Shown here one piece after another: positions 8,701-15,799 of a stretch of 64,000 nt of DNA. Both the position numbers and the translations under genes were made by a program. Every line of letters starts with the position of its first letter. Position 1 is the stretch's first letter. Origin of the DNA: a bacterium. Its GTDB lineage: Bacteria > Electryoneota > RPQS01. The notes under the pieces were generated by a model. The model was given only the letters and a program-made list of their open reading frames with translations, was not told where the DNA came from and did not search any database. The stretch lies in assembly GCA_023382385.1 (NCBI GenBank), contig JAHDVH010000001.1, positions 429,611-493,610 on the forward strand, read 5' to 3'.

Positions 8701-9652
8701 CGTAATTCTCGCGGGCAAAGATGTAGTCATCGCTCACGTCGTTCGGGCTGTTGTAAAAACAGAACGGGACGCAGGCATCGTACTCACCGCTAATGATTGT
8801 CGCAGCTGGAGCCATTCCGCGATTCGTGCCGCCGGAATTCGCTCCATTTCCGCCTACCGTTCCTGCGACATGAGTGGCATGAGCTTGAACCGTGCCCGCC
8901 TCCATCTGAGTCACGCGCGTACCGAAGTCCGGATGCGTCGGATCAACCATGCCGCCGTCAAACACCAGAATCGTGACTCCGTTTCCCGTCAGGTTGTAAG
9001 GAGCGGTCTGTACTTCGTTCACGTGCAGCCGCGTTCGAACGGTCGAGTTCACATTCTCCAACGGGGGTGACATTTCGTTGATGAACATCACGGCGTCCAT
9101 AGCCGCAAGCTCCATGAGCTTCGCTGGATCTGCAGCAACAATCAAAGTGTGCGACGCCTTGATGTGACCACCTACTTCGAAGCCACGCATCGCGACTTCG
9201 GCTGCAGCATCCGCAAGCGCTACGTCTTGGAATACGTCCACGTTGAACATTCTTCGGTTGTTATCATAAAGACTCCATGAACCGAACTCTTGTTCGATGA
9301 CCCGGGGATGCAGCTTGAATTCCGGTGCAAATGGCAGCATTGCCCGCACACCGAGCGAGTTCAAGAGGGTGGCCGTGACAGGTCTCGTCAAAGAGGCGGC
9401 ATAAGCTCGCTCCGGCAGATAACCCAGAAGTTGGATACCTGCACTATTCAGTCGGGAATGATCCTCGGAAGTCAGCGGCTCAAAGAATTGCAGCACCACG
9501 TGACTGGCATCGTCAACTTGCGCAATTCTGTACTCAAATTCGGCAGGACTTACGACACCGCTTTGAAAATAGATCTCATACGCGGCCTTCGCCGACCCGA
9601 GACTTAACAGCAAGCATGCCATTACCCAAGATGTGATTCTCTGCTGTCTCAC
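5714..9652 (-). CDS. secreted S8 (subtilisin-like) serine protease with T9SS sorting domain
   Basis: About 1312 residues counting from the GTG at 9652, which is preferred because GGAGG lies 4 nt upstream and the signal peptide (SWVMACLLLSLGSAKA) then sits at the N-terminus. A longer frame to 9685 exists. The order is: propeptide-like region to about 200; S8 domain with Asp232 (VFDGG), His258 (HATHVAG, Gly replaced by Ala), Asn370 (AAGNE) and Ser447 (GTSMATP); a P-domain-like beta region; carboxypeptidase-regulatory-like beta sandwiches; a jelly-roll-like segment; a fibronectin III-like domain; and a C-terminal FlgD-like sorting domain beginning NYPNPFNPTTSISFGLP and ending KMMLLR. All catalytic residues are present. 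It should be exported by Sec, then by T9SS, and degrade external protein. Confidence 0.92.
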   Translation of the reverse strand: MRQQRITSWVMACLLLSLGSAKAAYEIYFQSGVVSPAEFEYRIAQVDDASHVVLQFFEPLTSEDHSRLNSAGIQLLGYLPERAYAASLTRPVTATLLNSLGVRAMLPFAPEFKLHPRVIEQEFGSWSLYDNNRRMFNVDVFQDVALADAAAEVAMRGFEVGGHIKASHTLIVAADPAKLMELAAMDAVMFINEMSPPLENVNSTVRTRLHVNEVQTAPYNLTGNGVTILVFDGGMVDPTHPDFGTRVTQMEAGTVQAHATHVAGTVGGNGANSGGTNRGMAPAATIISGEYDACVPFCFYNSPNDVSDDYIFARENYGVELTTNSVGANVSPNGYPCSWFGDYELTSRIIDGLVRQTVDRPLIQFWAAGNERGDPGCANSSYRCMSIPAGAKNIMTVGATSASDALASFSSWGPTDDGRIKPEVVATGVNVTSCAPGGGYTSMSGTSMATPAAAGVACLILERWHSLYPDAPDPLPETVKALYINSATDLGTAGPDYQSGFGLVNALSAIQQLDAGGVLEGELSLDETYTHNFTVPVNTPTLDVSLAWSDVPALGNVIPTLVNDLDLVLISPNGTNYLPWTLNPASPGSPAVAGVDSVNVCERVRVANPAAGSWTLRVTGEINVGTAQTFGLASSVPLVSAWTMISGVIHPAGDPNNGVPGSVLIQGEGTHALTDDAGNYAVRVPQGGTYNLHARAFGFVPETQSVVASGPTVVRNFGLSAVPGNGTINGLVIDQEGDPVAGATITYEFPNATIPTDVSDASGQFTRSLPGSNSYVVRATIDGRSGARTVFVTAGQAVDAMIPIDDSRYAPVGPDAYGYFCYENSDTGYAPTFSYTSIAPAGGGAGTLIGPGTGNDWLIQVPLPFNARFYGAVTTNLTVSADGWIGFGNVAGGTQPYTNTYIPNSALPNNAVFVFWDDLYPYDANEGGQVAYYHDAANGRFIVEYYQVPHFDPRTFKVTAQFVLYSLDERATRTGDSEFEIHYNRFDYDGPDTDMDATLGIENSSGTVGLMVLLDGSHDQNQFTIGAGTALRYTTGPIVGTGTLSGQITAIPATDLSGATLRVGSLSFAPNADGTFSVADMPAGNFRLECEMEGYENLTSEQFTVPAGGEVVVNMTVYRLDPPRNLVGDFNSETMQITLNWLPPDWAALQDDGRSALDELVNYKVYRQGTGLIGEASGTTFVYNVTGVGVFRMWVTAVYDGGESDSSNIVQFIITPADDSPAGIPTELYLSQNYPNPFNPTTSISFGLPTESAVTLSVFDVQGRLVKTLVESSLSAGHHRVDFDGAGIGSGVYFYRLDAGGKQLIGKMMLLR

Positions 9653-9700
9653 GTTTCCTCCACTCAATGTAATTCGGGAAAACACCCGGAACCAGTTCTG

Positions 9701-10024
9701 TTAATCATCTGGCCATTCGACCGATATCCAGACATCGCCGTTCTCGACCTTCACTGAACGCGTCGACGTGTCCAGACCTGAATTGGTCAGACACTTGCCA
9801 GTCGTCACGTCATACCGCCATCGATGCATGTAGCACTCGATGACGGATCCCTGCAACTTCCCTGCGCCCAGATTTGCACGCATATGCTTGCAGGCCGCAT
9901 CGAGTCCGTACAATTCCCCATTCACGTCAAACACCGCAAATGGCCTGCCCAGAATTGTGATACTGCGCGCTTGCCCGGGCTTGAGATCGGAACGCTTGCA
10001 GACTCTGAACCAGCGGTCGCTCAT
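9701..10024 (-). CDS. Rieske [2Fe-2S] ferredoxin-like protein
   Basis: A 107-residue single-domain Rieske protein. The cluster ligands are visible as Cys45-x-His47 (CKH) and Cys64-x2-His67 (CYMH), with a 16-residue gap between the boxes as in soluble NirD/dioxygenase ferredoxins. There is no membrane anchor or signal, so it is cytoplasmic and not the bc1 subunit. Its start overlaps the ypdA stop by 4 bp (ATGA), so the two are translationally coupled. Pairing with a flavoprotein suggests it takes or gives electrons to YpdA, but that is inference. Confidence 0.88.
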   Translation of the reverse strand: MSDRWFRVCKRSDLKPGQARSITILGRPFAVFDVNGELYGLDAACKHMRANLGAGKLQGSVIECYMHRWRYDVTTGKCLTNSGLDTSTRSVKVENGDVWISVEWPDD

Positions 10025-11001
10025 CTCGTCACAAAGTGACTGAGGATTCTCGCGCCATGCTCGCGGCTGTTTTCAATAAACACGCGTGACGCTTCGCGTC
10101 CTGCCAGCAGCACGCCTGCAACATACACTCCGGGCACATTCGACTCGAGGGTTTCGGGATTATGCGAAGGGATCATGGCAGGATCATGGAATTCGATGCC
10201 GAGGCGACTCAACCAGTCATAATCTGGTTGATAGCCTGTTAATAAAAAGACATTGTCTGCGTCGAGATCACGTATTCCTTCCGGACCATCGATGCTTACT
10301 GCGCGCTCCGAAATGCTCACAACTCGCGACCCAAAGTGCGCCTTGATCGCACCTTCACGAATCCGGTTTTCCAAATCGGGGCGGATCCAGTATTTGATAG
10401 ATGGAGTGAGTCCGGACCCTCGGTGAACCAACCTAACTTCGGCACCTGCTCGATGCAGTTCAAGAACAGCTTCGGCCGCAGAATTCTTGCCGCCTACAAC
10501 TACAACCGACTTACCGATGAAAGGATGAGGGGTCACGTAATAGTGAGAGACGTGTGATAAACCCTCGCCCGGCACACCCAGCAGGTTGGGACTGTCGTAG
10601 GAACCTGTGGCCAGCACAACGGCGTTACAGGTGTACTCTCCACGACTGGTGGTCAGCTGAAAACCGGAATCAGTCCGCTGAAGACCATCAACACTGCAAT
10701 TTGTCACGAAGGGCAGCTTATACTCGAGTACAATGCGGACGAAGTAGTCAAGCACTTCGCGCTTTACCGGCTTTGGACCGGCAGCTACAAGCGGAATTCC
10801 GGGGAACTCCAGCAGTTCTGCCGTGGAAAAGAACGTCATGCGCTCAGGGAACCGAAAAATCGTATTACACAGAGCACCGCGTTCAAGCATGACGGAGCGC
10901 ACGCCGCGGCGTTTGGCCTCAAGTGCCACTCCAATTCCCGCAGGGCCGCTGCCAACAACGACCAGCGGCCACTCTCGTTCCACTTCCACGTGAGACCGCA
11001 C
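10021..11001 (-). CDS. ypdA: YpdA family flavoprotein, putative bacillithiol-disulfide reductase
   Basis: A 326-residue thioredoxin-reductase-like flavoprotein. An FAD dinucleotide fold sits at the N-terminus (VVVGSGPAGIG, residues 14-24) and an NADPH fold at 165-176 (VVVVGGKNSAA), preceded by the HYYVTPHPFIGKS segment characteristic of YpdA/Bdr. There is no CxxC, which separates it from true thioredoxin reductases. YpdA reduces bacillithiol disulfide in Firmicutes, and the same family occurs in Bacteroidota, so the gene suggests bacillithiol as low-molecular-weight thiol. The start is GTG at 11001, sharing its first base with the yjbQ stop. It lies in the sdh transcription unit. Confidence 0.85.
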   Translation of the reverse strand: MRSHVEVEREWPLVVVGSGPAGIGVALEAKRRGVRSVMLERGALCNTIFRFPERMTFFSTAELLEFPGIPLVAAGPKPVKREVLDYFVRIVLEYKLPFVTNCSVDGLQRTDSGFQLTTSRGEYTCNAVVLATGSYDSPNLLGVPGEGLSHVSHYYVTPHPFIGKSVVVVGGKNSAAEAVLELHRAGAEVRLVHRGSGLTPSIKYWIRPDLENRIREGAIKAHFGSRVVSISERAVSIDGPEGIRDLDADNVFLLTGYQPDYDWLSRLGIEFHDPAMIPSHNPETLESNVPGVYVAGVLLAGREASRVFIENSREHGARILSHFVTR

Positions 11002-11411
11002 TACTCGCCGATAACTTTGATGACTATGCGCTTGCGGCGCTGCCCGTCAAACTCGGCGTAATAGACCTGCTGCCACGGGCCAAGATCGAGTTGCCCGTTT
11101 GTGATTGGCAGAATCACCTGATGATGCAGGATCAAGTTCTTCAGGTGAGCGCTTCCGTTATCCTCGCCAGTGCGATGATGCCGGTAGTCTTTATCTGGCG
11201 CCAGCCCGCGCAGCCACTCCTTGATGTCCTCGATTAACCCGTCTTCGGCATCGTTCACGTATACAGCCGCAGTGATATGCATGGCCGACACAAGGACCAT
11301 ACCTTCGCGCACTCCTGAGGTATTGACGGCTTTCGCAACTTGACCCGTAATGAGAACGAACTCTTCACGTTTCGACGTTGAAAAGGTCAAATACTCAGTG
11401 TGTGATTTCAT
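11001..11411 (-). CDS. YjbQ/UPF0047 family protein
   Basis: A 136-residue protein of the secondary thiamine-phosphate synthase/YjbQ family. It shows the conserved core [10 protein letters not shown] (residues 45-54) and the C-terminal [13 protein letters not shown] with nearby basic residues. Relatives are small trimeric enzymes that can form thiamine phosphate in vitro; the physiological role is unsettled. GGAGG lies 3 nt before the ATG, and the ATG overlaps the sdhB stop (ATGA), so it is expressed with succinate dehydrogenase. Confidence 0.85.
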   Translation of the reverse strand: MKSHTEYLTFSTSKREEFVLITGQVAKAVNTSGVREGMVLVSAMHITAAVYVNDAEDGLIEDIKEWLRGLAPDKDYRHHRTGEDNGSAHLKNLILHHQVILPITNGQLDLGPWQQVYYAEFDGQRRKRIVIKVIGE

Positions 11412-12151
11412 TTTCCTCCGAGGACTCTGAACAGCATGCGAATCGGATCGTAATAGCGATCTGCGACGCGCTCCTTCAATGGAATGATTCCGTTGTCCGT
11501 AATATGGATGTGCTCAGGACAAACCTCCGTGCAGCACTTCGTGATATTGCAGTAGCCGACGCCTGCCTCATCCTTGATAAATGGAATTCGGTCTTCAGTG
11601 TCGAGCGGATGCATTTCCAATGAGGCCATTCGGATCATGAAGCGCGGTCCGGCGAACTCTTCATGCTTTCCGTGATTGCGCAATACGTGGCATACAGTCT
11701 GACAAAGGTAGCATTCAATACACTTCCGGAATTCCTGAACGCGGTCGACTTCGTACTGATACATACGATGCTTGCCATCCGCGCCCTTGGCACGCGGCTT
11801 GAACGGTTTGATGCGCTTGTTCACCGAGTAGTTCCAGGAGACGTCAGTCACGAGGTCCCGGATGTGCGGGAATGTCTTAAGTGGTTCTATCGTCAGCGGT
11901 TTGTCAAGCGGCAGCGTATCCATGCGAGTCATGCACATCAAACTCGGCTTGCCATTGACTTCGGCAGAACAAGATCCGCACTTGCCAGCCTTGCAATTCC
12001 AGCGGCAAGCAAGGTCAGGGGCCTGAGTGGCCTGAATTCGATGAACGACATCAAGCACAACCATGCCGTCATCAATGTGCACATTATAGTCTTTCATTGC
12101 GCCTTCGCCATTGTCGCCGCGAAAGACTTTTACTTTAATTGTGCGTGCCAT
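11408..12151 (-). CDS. sdhB: succinate dehydrogenase/fumarate reductase iron-sulfur subunit
   Basis: A 247-residue SdhB. The N-terminal ferredoxin domain holds the [2Fe-2S] ligands Cys53, Cys58, Cys61 and Cys73 ([10 protein letters not shown] and LMC). The C-terminal domain has two Cys-rich boxes, [11 protein letters not shown] and [12 protein letters not shown], for the [4Fe-4S] and [3Fe-4S] clusters. It passes electrons from the flavin of SdhA to quinone at SdhC. GGAGG lies 7 nt before its ATG, 2 nt after the sdhA stop. The extended spacing of the boxes resembles the actinobacterial/Bacteroidota-type enzyme. Confidence 0.93.
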   Translation of the reverse strand: MARTIKVKVFRGDNGEGAMKDYNVHIDDGMVVLDVVHRIQATQAPDLACRWNCKAGKCGSCSAEVNGKPSLMCMTRMDTLPLDKPLTIEPLKTFPHIRDLVTDVSWNYSVNKRIKPFKPRAKGADGKHRMYQYEVDRVQEFRKCIECYLCQTVCHVLRNHGKHEEFAGPRFMIRMASLEMHPLDTEDRIPFIKDEAGVGYCNITKCCTEVCPEHIHITDNGIIPLKERVADRYYDPIRMLFRVLGGK

Positions 12152-12153
12152 GC

Positions 12154-13959
12154 TTAAGCCTCCTCAACAAAGGGTTTAAGCTCAGGAGTGACTTCAGGCA
12201 AAGCATCGGCTCGTAACGCCATCGCACCATTCTGATTATAGATTATGTGATTCACTTTCGCGTATTTCTTGTCATAGTTGGGATAGTCTATTCGCGAATG
12301 CCCTCCGCGACTCTCGCGCCGTTCGAGCGCTGCCATCGCGATGGCTCGCGACACCACGATCATGCTGCGCAAGTCCATCGCCAGATTCCAGCCGGGGTTG
12401 TAGGCGCGCGCTCCTTCCACAGAAACGTTCGCAACGCGCGCTTCAAACTGATCAAGCGCAACAAGGGCACCTTTAAGTTCTTCTTCCGTGCGCACAATGC
12501 CCACGTTGTCCTGCATCATGTCCTGCAATTCCTGGTGGACTTTGTACGGATTCTCTCCGCCTTTGCGCTCCAAACACGAGAGGTTCTCAGCAATAGCCTT
12601 CTCCACTTGCGAGCCGTCAAGTTCAGGTGCTTGTGCTGTTTTTGCAAACTCTGCAGCGCCCCACCCTGCTCGCCTGCCGAACACCAGCAGGTCGGACAGC
12701 GAGTTACCGCCCAAGCGATTGGCACCGTGTAATCCTGCGGCAACTTCGCCCGCGGCAAACAACCCGGGAACTGTACTCATGCCGGACTCCGCCTGCACAC
12801 GAATTCCACCCATCATGTAGTGGCAGGTGGGACCGACTTCCATCGGTTCTTTCGTGATATCCACGTTCGCCAGCTGCTTGAACTGATGATACATGGAGGG
12901 CAGCTTCCGCTGAATATCTTCCGCTGAGCGTCGCGTGGCAATGTCGAGAAAAGCACCGCCATGCGGGCTGCCTCTTCCTGCCTGCACTTCAGAACGTATC
13001 GCGCGTGCCACAACGTCACGCGTTAGGAGTTCCGGCGGTCTTCTCACGCTCGCAAGTTTTCCGGCCGCGACCTCATTCACCCACTGAATAGCCTCCTGCT
13101 CCGTCGCTGCAACGTCGTTCTTGAAAGCTTCCGGGATGTAGTCAAACATGAAGCGGCGGCCGTCTTTGTTCAGCAGCACACCACCTTCTCCTCTGACTCC
13201 TTCCGTAACCAGCGTGCCGCGAACAGAAAGCGGCCAGACCATTCCTGTAGGATGGAATTGCACAAACTCCATATCCATGAGTTCGGCACCTGCCCGCCAT
13301 GCCAAGGCATGGCCGTCGCCGCTGTACTCCCATGAATTGGACGTGATCGCGAATGACTTTCCTCCCCCGCCTGTAGCCATAACAACGGACTTAACACGAA
13401 ACAAGTGGAATTCGCCGGTTACTCGCGAATAGGCTAAAGCACCGCAGACACGATTGCCTGACTTGAAGAGATGCGTTACGGTCACTTCCATGAAGATTTC
13501 CGCAGGCATATGCACAAGCTTGTCCTGTAATGTGCGGATCATCTCGAGTCCTGTGCGGTCGCCAACGTGGGCCAGCCGGGGATATGTATGCCCTCCAAAA
13601 TTACGTTGGTTGATTAGTCCGTCAGGCGTCCGGTCAAAGACGGCACCCCACTCTTCCAGTTCTCGAATCCGGTCAGGCGCTTCCTTTGCGTGGAGTTCAG
13701 CCATGCGAAAGAAGTTAAGCTGTTTGCCGCCTTTCATGGTGTCACGGAAGTGCGTTTCCCATGAGTCACGATCGTCCGCGTTGCGCAACGCGGCAGCCGC
13801 ACCGCCCTCGGCCATCACAGTATGCGCCTTGCCAAGCAGAGATTTCATCACCACGGCAGTCTTGGCACCCAAAGCCGCTGACTCGATGGCAGCGCGCAAA
13901 CCCGCACCGCCCGCGCCGATGACCAATACATCAAAATCATGCGTATTGTAGTTTGCCAT
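12154..13959 (-). CDS. sdhA: succinate dehydrogenase/fumarate reductase flavoprotein subunit
   Basis: A 601-residue flavoprotein from the ATG at 13959, which overlaps the sdhC stop (TAATG). The longer frame to 13998 would run into sdhC. Visible features are the FAD fold VLVIGAGGAGLRAAIE, the histidine for covalent FAD within GKAHTVMAEGG, the FVQFHPTGM substrate loop, and the late RLGGNSLSDLLVFG segment. It oxidises succinate to fumarate, or the reverse, on the cytoplasmic face of the membrane complex. Direction of the reaction cannot be told from sequence. Confidence 0.95.
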   Translation of the reverse strand: MANYNTHDFDVLVIGAGGAGLRAAIESAALGAKTAVVMKSLLGKAHTVMAEGGAAAALRNADDRDSWETHFRDTMKGGKQLNFFRMAELHAKEAPDRIRELEEWGAVFDRTPDGLINQRNFGGHTYPRLAHVGDRTGLEMIRTLQDKLVHMPAEIFMEVTVTHLFKSGNRVCGALAYSRVTGEFHLFRVKSVVMATGGGGKSFAITSNSWEYSGDGHALAWRAGAELMDMEFVQFHPTGMVWPLSVRGTLVTEGVRGEGGVLLNKDGRRFMFDYIPEAFKNDVAATEQEAIQWVNEVAAGKLASVRRPPELLTRDVVARAIRSEVQAGRGSPHGGAFLDIATRRSAEDIQRKLPSMYHQFKQLANVDITKEPMEVGPTCHYMMGGIRVQAESGMSTVPGLFAAGEVAAGLHGANRLGGNSLSDLLVFGRRAGWGAAEFAKTAQAPELDGSQVEKAIAENLSCLERKGGENPYKVHQELQDMMQDNVGIVRTEEELKGALVALDQFEARVANVSVEGARAYNPGWNLAMDLRSMIVVSRAIAMAALERRESRGGHSRIDYPNYDKKYAKVNHIIYNQNGAMALRADALPEVTPELKPFVEEA

Positions 13960-14714
13960 TAGAAGAACCTCACATCCTGCCAGATTCCCATGGCGCACAT
14001 TCTGATGTAAAGATCGGCAAAGCCGACTGTAAAGAGACTGAGCCAGAAATAGAGATTGTGCCGGTCATTCAGGATGGAAACACCCTTCCAAGCCTTATGG
14101 CGCACGACGCCCGCAGCCGCACACGAGTAGCAATCGATCTTCCCGCCTACGAGATGGCGCAGTGAATGACAGCTCGTCACGTACAGGGTAAGGAATGCGG
14201 TGTCAGCCGCGACAACGATTGTCCCGATTCCCATACCGAATCCATCGGCAAAACGGAACGCATCGATCAAATGTATCCAGTGAAAAATGACGAGTACTGA
14301 GATGATGTAGAGGAAGTACCGGTGCAGGTTATTCAGAATCCACGGCAGCGCGCTTTCCCCTTTGTATTCGCGCTGACCTTTGCTCACCGCGCAGGCCGAC
14401 GGAGCAAACATCACAGAGCGGTAGTAGGCCTTGCGGCCGTAATAGCAAGTAAGTCGGAAACCGGCCGGCACCCACAGAATCAATAGCGCGGGTGACCACG
14501 TGAAGCCGGGAATCCACTTGGTCAAGTCTGGCGAAAAGAAAGGTGAAATGTAGGGTCCGAAATGACTGTACTGCGTAGGCTGGAGTGCCGCCCAAGTGGC
14601 GTAGATAATGAACACGACGAACGAAAGCCCCATAGACAAGGGAGCCAGCCACCAGGCATCAAGACGCCGAGTCGCCAGAAAGGGTTCGCGCGTTCCGGGT
14701 ACGGGATAGGCCAT
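13959..14714 (-). CDS. sdhC: succinate dehydrogenase membrane anchor, cytochrome b-type
   Basis: A 251-residue membrane protein with about five helices and several His residues placed for heme (LHRYFLYIISVLVIFHWIH and CHSLRHLVGG). No sdhD is present, so this is a single fused anchor like that of mycobacterial Sdh1 and epsilonproteobacterial/Bacteroidota enzymes. It binds heme b and quinone for the SdhAB pair encoded next. The gene order C-A-B with 1-2-nt junctions supports one polycistron. Confidence 0.85.
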   Translation of the reverse strand: MAYPVPGTREPFLATRRLDAWWLAPLSMGLSFVVFIIYATWAALQPTQYSHFGPYISPFFSPDLTKWIPGFTWSPALLILWVPAGFRLTCYYGRKAYYRSVMFAPSACAVSKGQREYKGESALPWILNNLHRYFLYIISVLVIFHWIHLIDAFRFADGFGMGIGTIVVAADTAFLTLYVTSCHSLRHLVGGKIDCYSCAAAGVVRHKAWKGVSILNDRHNLYFWLSLFTVGFADLYIRMCAMGIWQDVRFF

Positions 14715-14756
14715 GATTCAGAGATTAGTTAGGATAGGGAATAAAGATGAGACAGA

Positions 14757-15293
14757 TTACGCCGGCAAATCGCCGTAACGTAATCGTTCGATTTCGTTGA
14801 GGAAGGCTTTATGGACATAGTCCGTTGGTACGACAAGAACAATTCGATTAGGAAACCTCGCTTTGAGGAGGTGATCCATTGAATGTTTGACGATGATGCG
14901 GGCCACGACTGCTGTGGTAAGCTCCCCGGGCTCGTTATATGTCGCCGGAATCGCGACAGATCTCATCGAGTTATGATACGCGAGCATCAGCGCATTCTGC
15001 AATGCTTCTTCGAGTGCCTCGATACTCGGGCGTCTTGCCAGAGAAGTGACAGCAATATGAATCAGCTTCTCACACTCCAAGCCGCCTCCGCCCGTCAGGC
15101 AAACTTGTCCCAGCCGCAGGTGCTCGTACTGTGATAGTTCCTTCTCAATTTCATGACCGGCACGTCGCAGGATATCAGAGCCAAGTTGTCCTGATGGCCG
15201 CATTTCGCAGTGAATCGGGCAGACGATAGCTTCCGTTGCCAACTCCCAGATGTCCCCGACGAACGTGTCGAGCTCGCCGAGACCCCACTTCAT
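14757..15293 (-). CDS. macro domain-like protein
   Basis: A 178-residue cytoplasmic protein. The start resembles a macro domain: GDIWELATEAIVCPIHCEM (compare GDIT...DAIVNAAN), then GQLGSDILRRAGHEIEKEL (compare the GG-GVD-AI-AAG loop), and later SVAIPATYNEPGEL. Macro domains bind ADP-ribose or related nucleotides and some remove ADP-ribose from proteins. The key Asn-Ala-Ala-Asn box is changed to CPIH here, so catalysis is doubtful. Its ATG overlaps the stop of the HIT hydrolase gene by 4 bp, tying it to nucleotide metabolism. Confidence 0.6.
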   Translation of the reverse strand: MKWGLGELDTFVGDIWELATEAIVCPIHCEMRPSGQLGSDILRRAGHEIEKELSQYEHLRLGQVCLTGGGGLECEKLIHIAVTSLARRPSIEALEEALQNALMLAYHNSMRSVAIPATYNEPGELTTAVVARIIVKHSMDHLLKARFPNRIVLVVPTDYVHKAFLNEIERLRYGDLPA

Positions 15294-15793
15294 GCAGACC
15301 TCATTCGCTCAAAGGATTGCTTCAAACGACGATAGCTCTCAGGAAGACTCTCCGAGAGCACTTTTGTGTCACTGACGACTCCCATGAAATTCGAGTCGCC
15401 ATTCCAACGTGGAACGATGTGGTAATGAAGGTGATCGAGGATACCGGCTCCGGCTGCACGCCCGATGTTCATTCCGATATTGAAACCATGCGGAGTGAAG
15501 CATTCCTCGAGCGCCCGGCGAGACAATTCGAGCATACGCCCAAGCTCTGCATGCTCTTCTGCGGTGAGCAACCCAAAATCGGCAGTGTGCCTCACCGGAA
15601 TGACCATCAAGTGTCCGGTGTTGTAAGGATACAAGTTCATTACGGCGAAACACAACTCGCCGCGACACAAAATCAAGTTGCGCTCGTCGTCGTCGTCGGC
15701 AAGCATCGTACAGAAGATACAGCCGTCAGGCTGCTCCTGCTTGACCGTTTCAGCGATATAGGTCATGCGCCAAGGTGCCCAGAGGCGCTCCAC
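15290..15793 (-). CDS. HIT family nucleotide hydrolase/phosphorylase
   Basis: A 167-residue histidine-triad protein. The catalytic motif is HLHYHIVPR at 121-129, with His121, His123 and His125. Cys25-x2-Cys28 (CIFC) forms half of the zinc site usual in bacterial HIT proteins, and NLYPYNTGHLMVIP matches the Ap4A phosphorylase-like subgroup. Such enzymes split dinucleoside polyphosphates or AMP conjugates. The start codon is GTG. It lies 6 nt after the EF-G-like gene and overlaps the macro-like gene. Confidence 0.88.
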   Translation of the reverse strand: MERLWAPWRMTYIAETVKQEQPDGCIFCTMLADDDDERNLILCRGELCFAVMNLYPYNTGHLMVIPVRHTADFGLLTAEEHAELGRMLELSRRALEECFTPHGFNIGMNIGRAAGAGILDHLHYHIVPRWNGDSNFMGVVSDTKVLSESLPESYRRLKQSFERMRSA

Positions 15794-15799
15794 GAAGGA

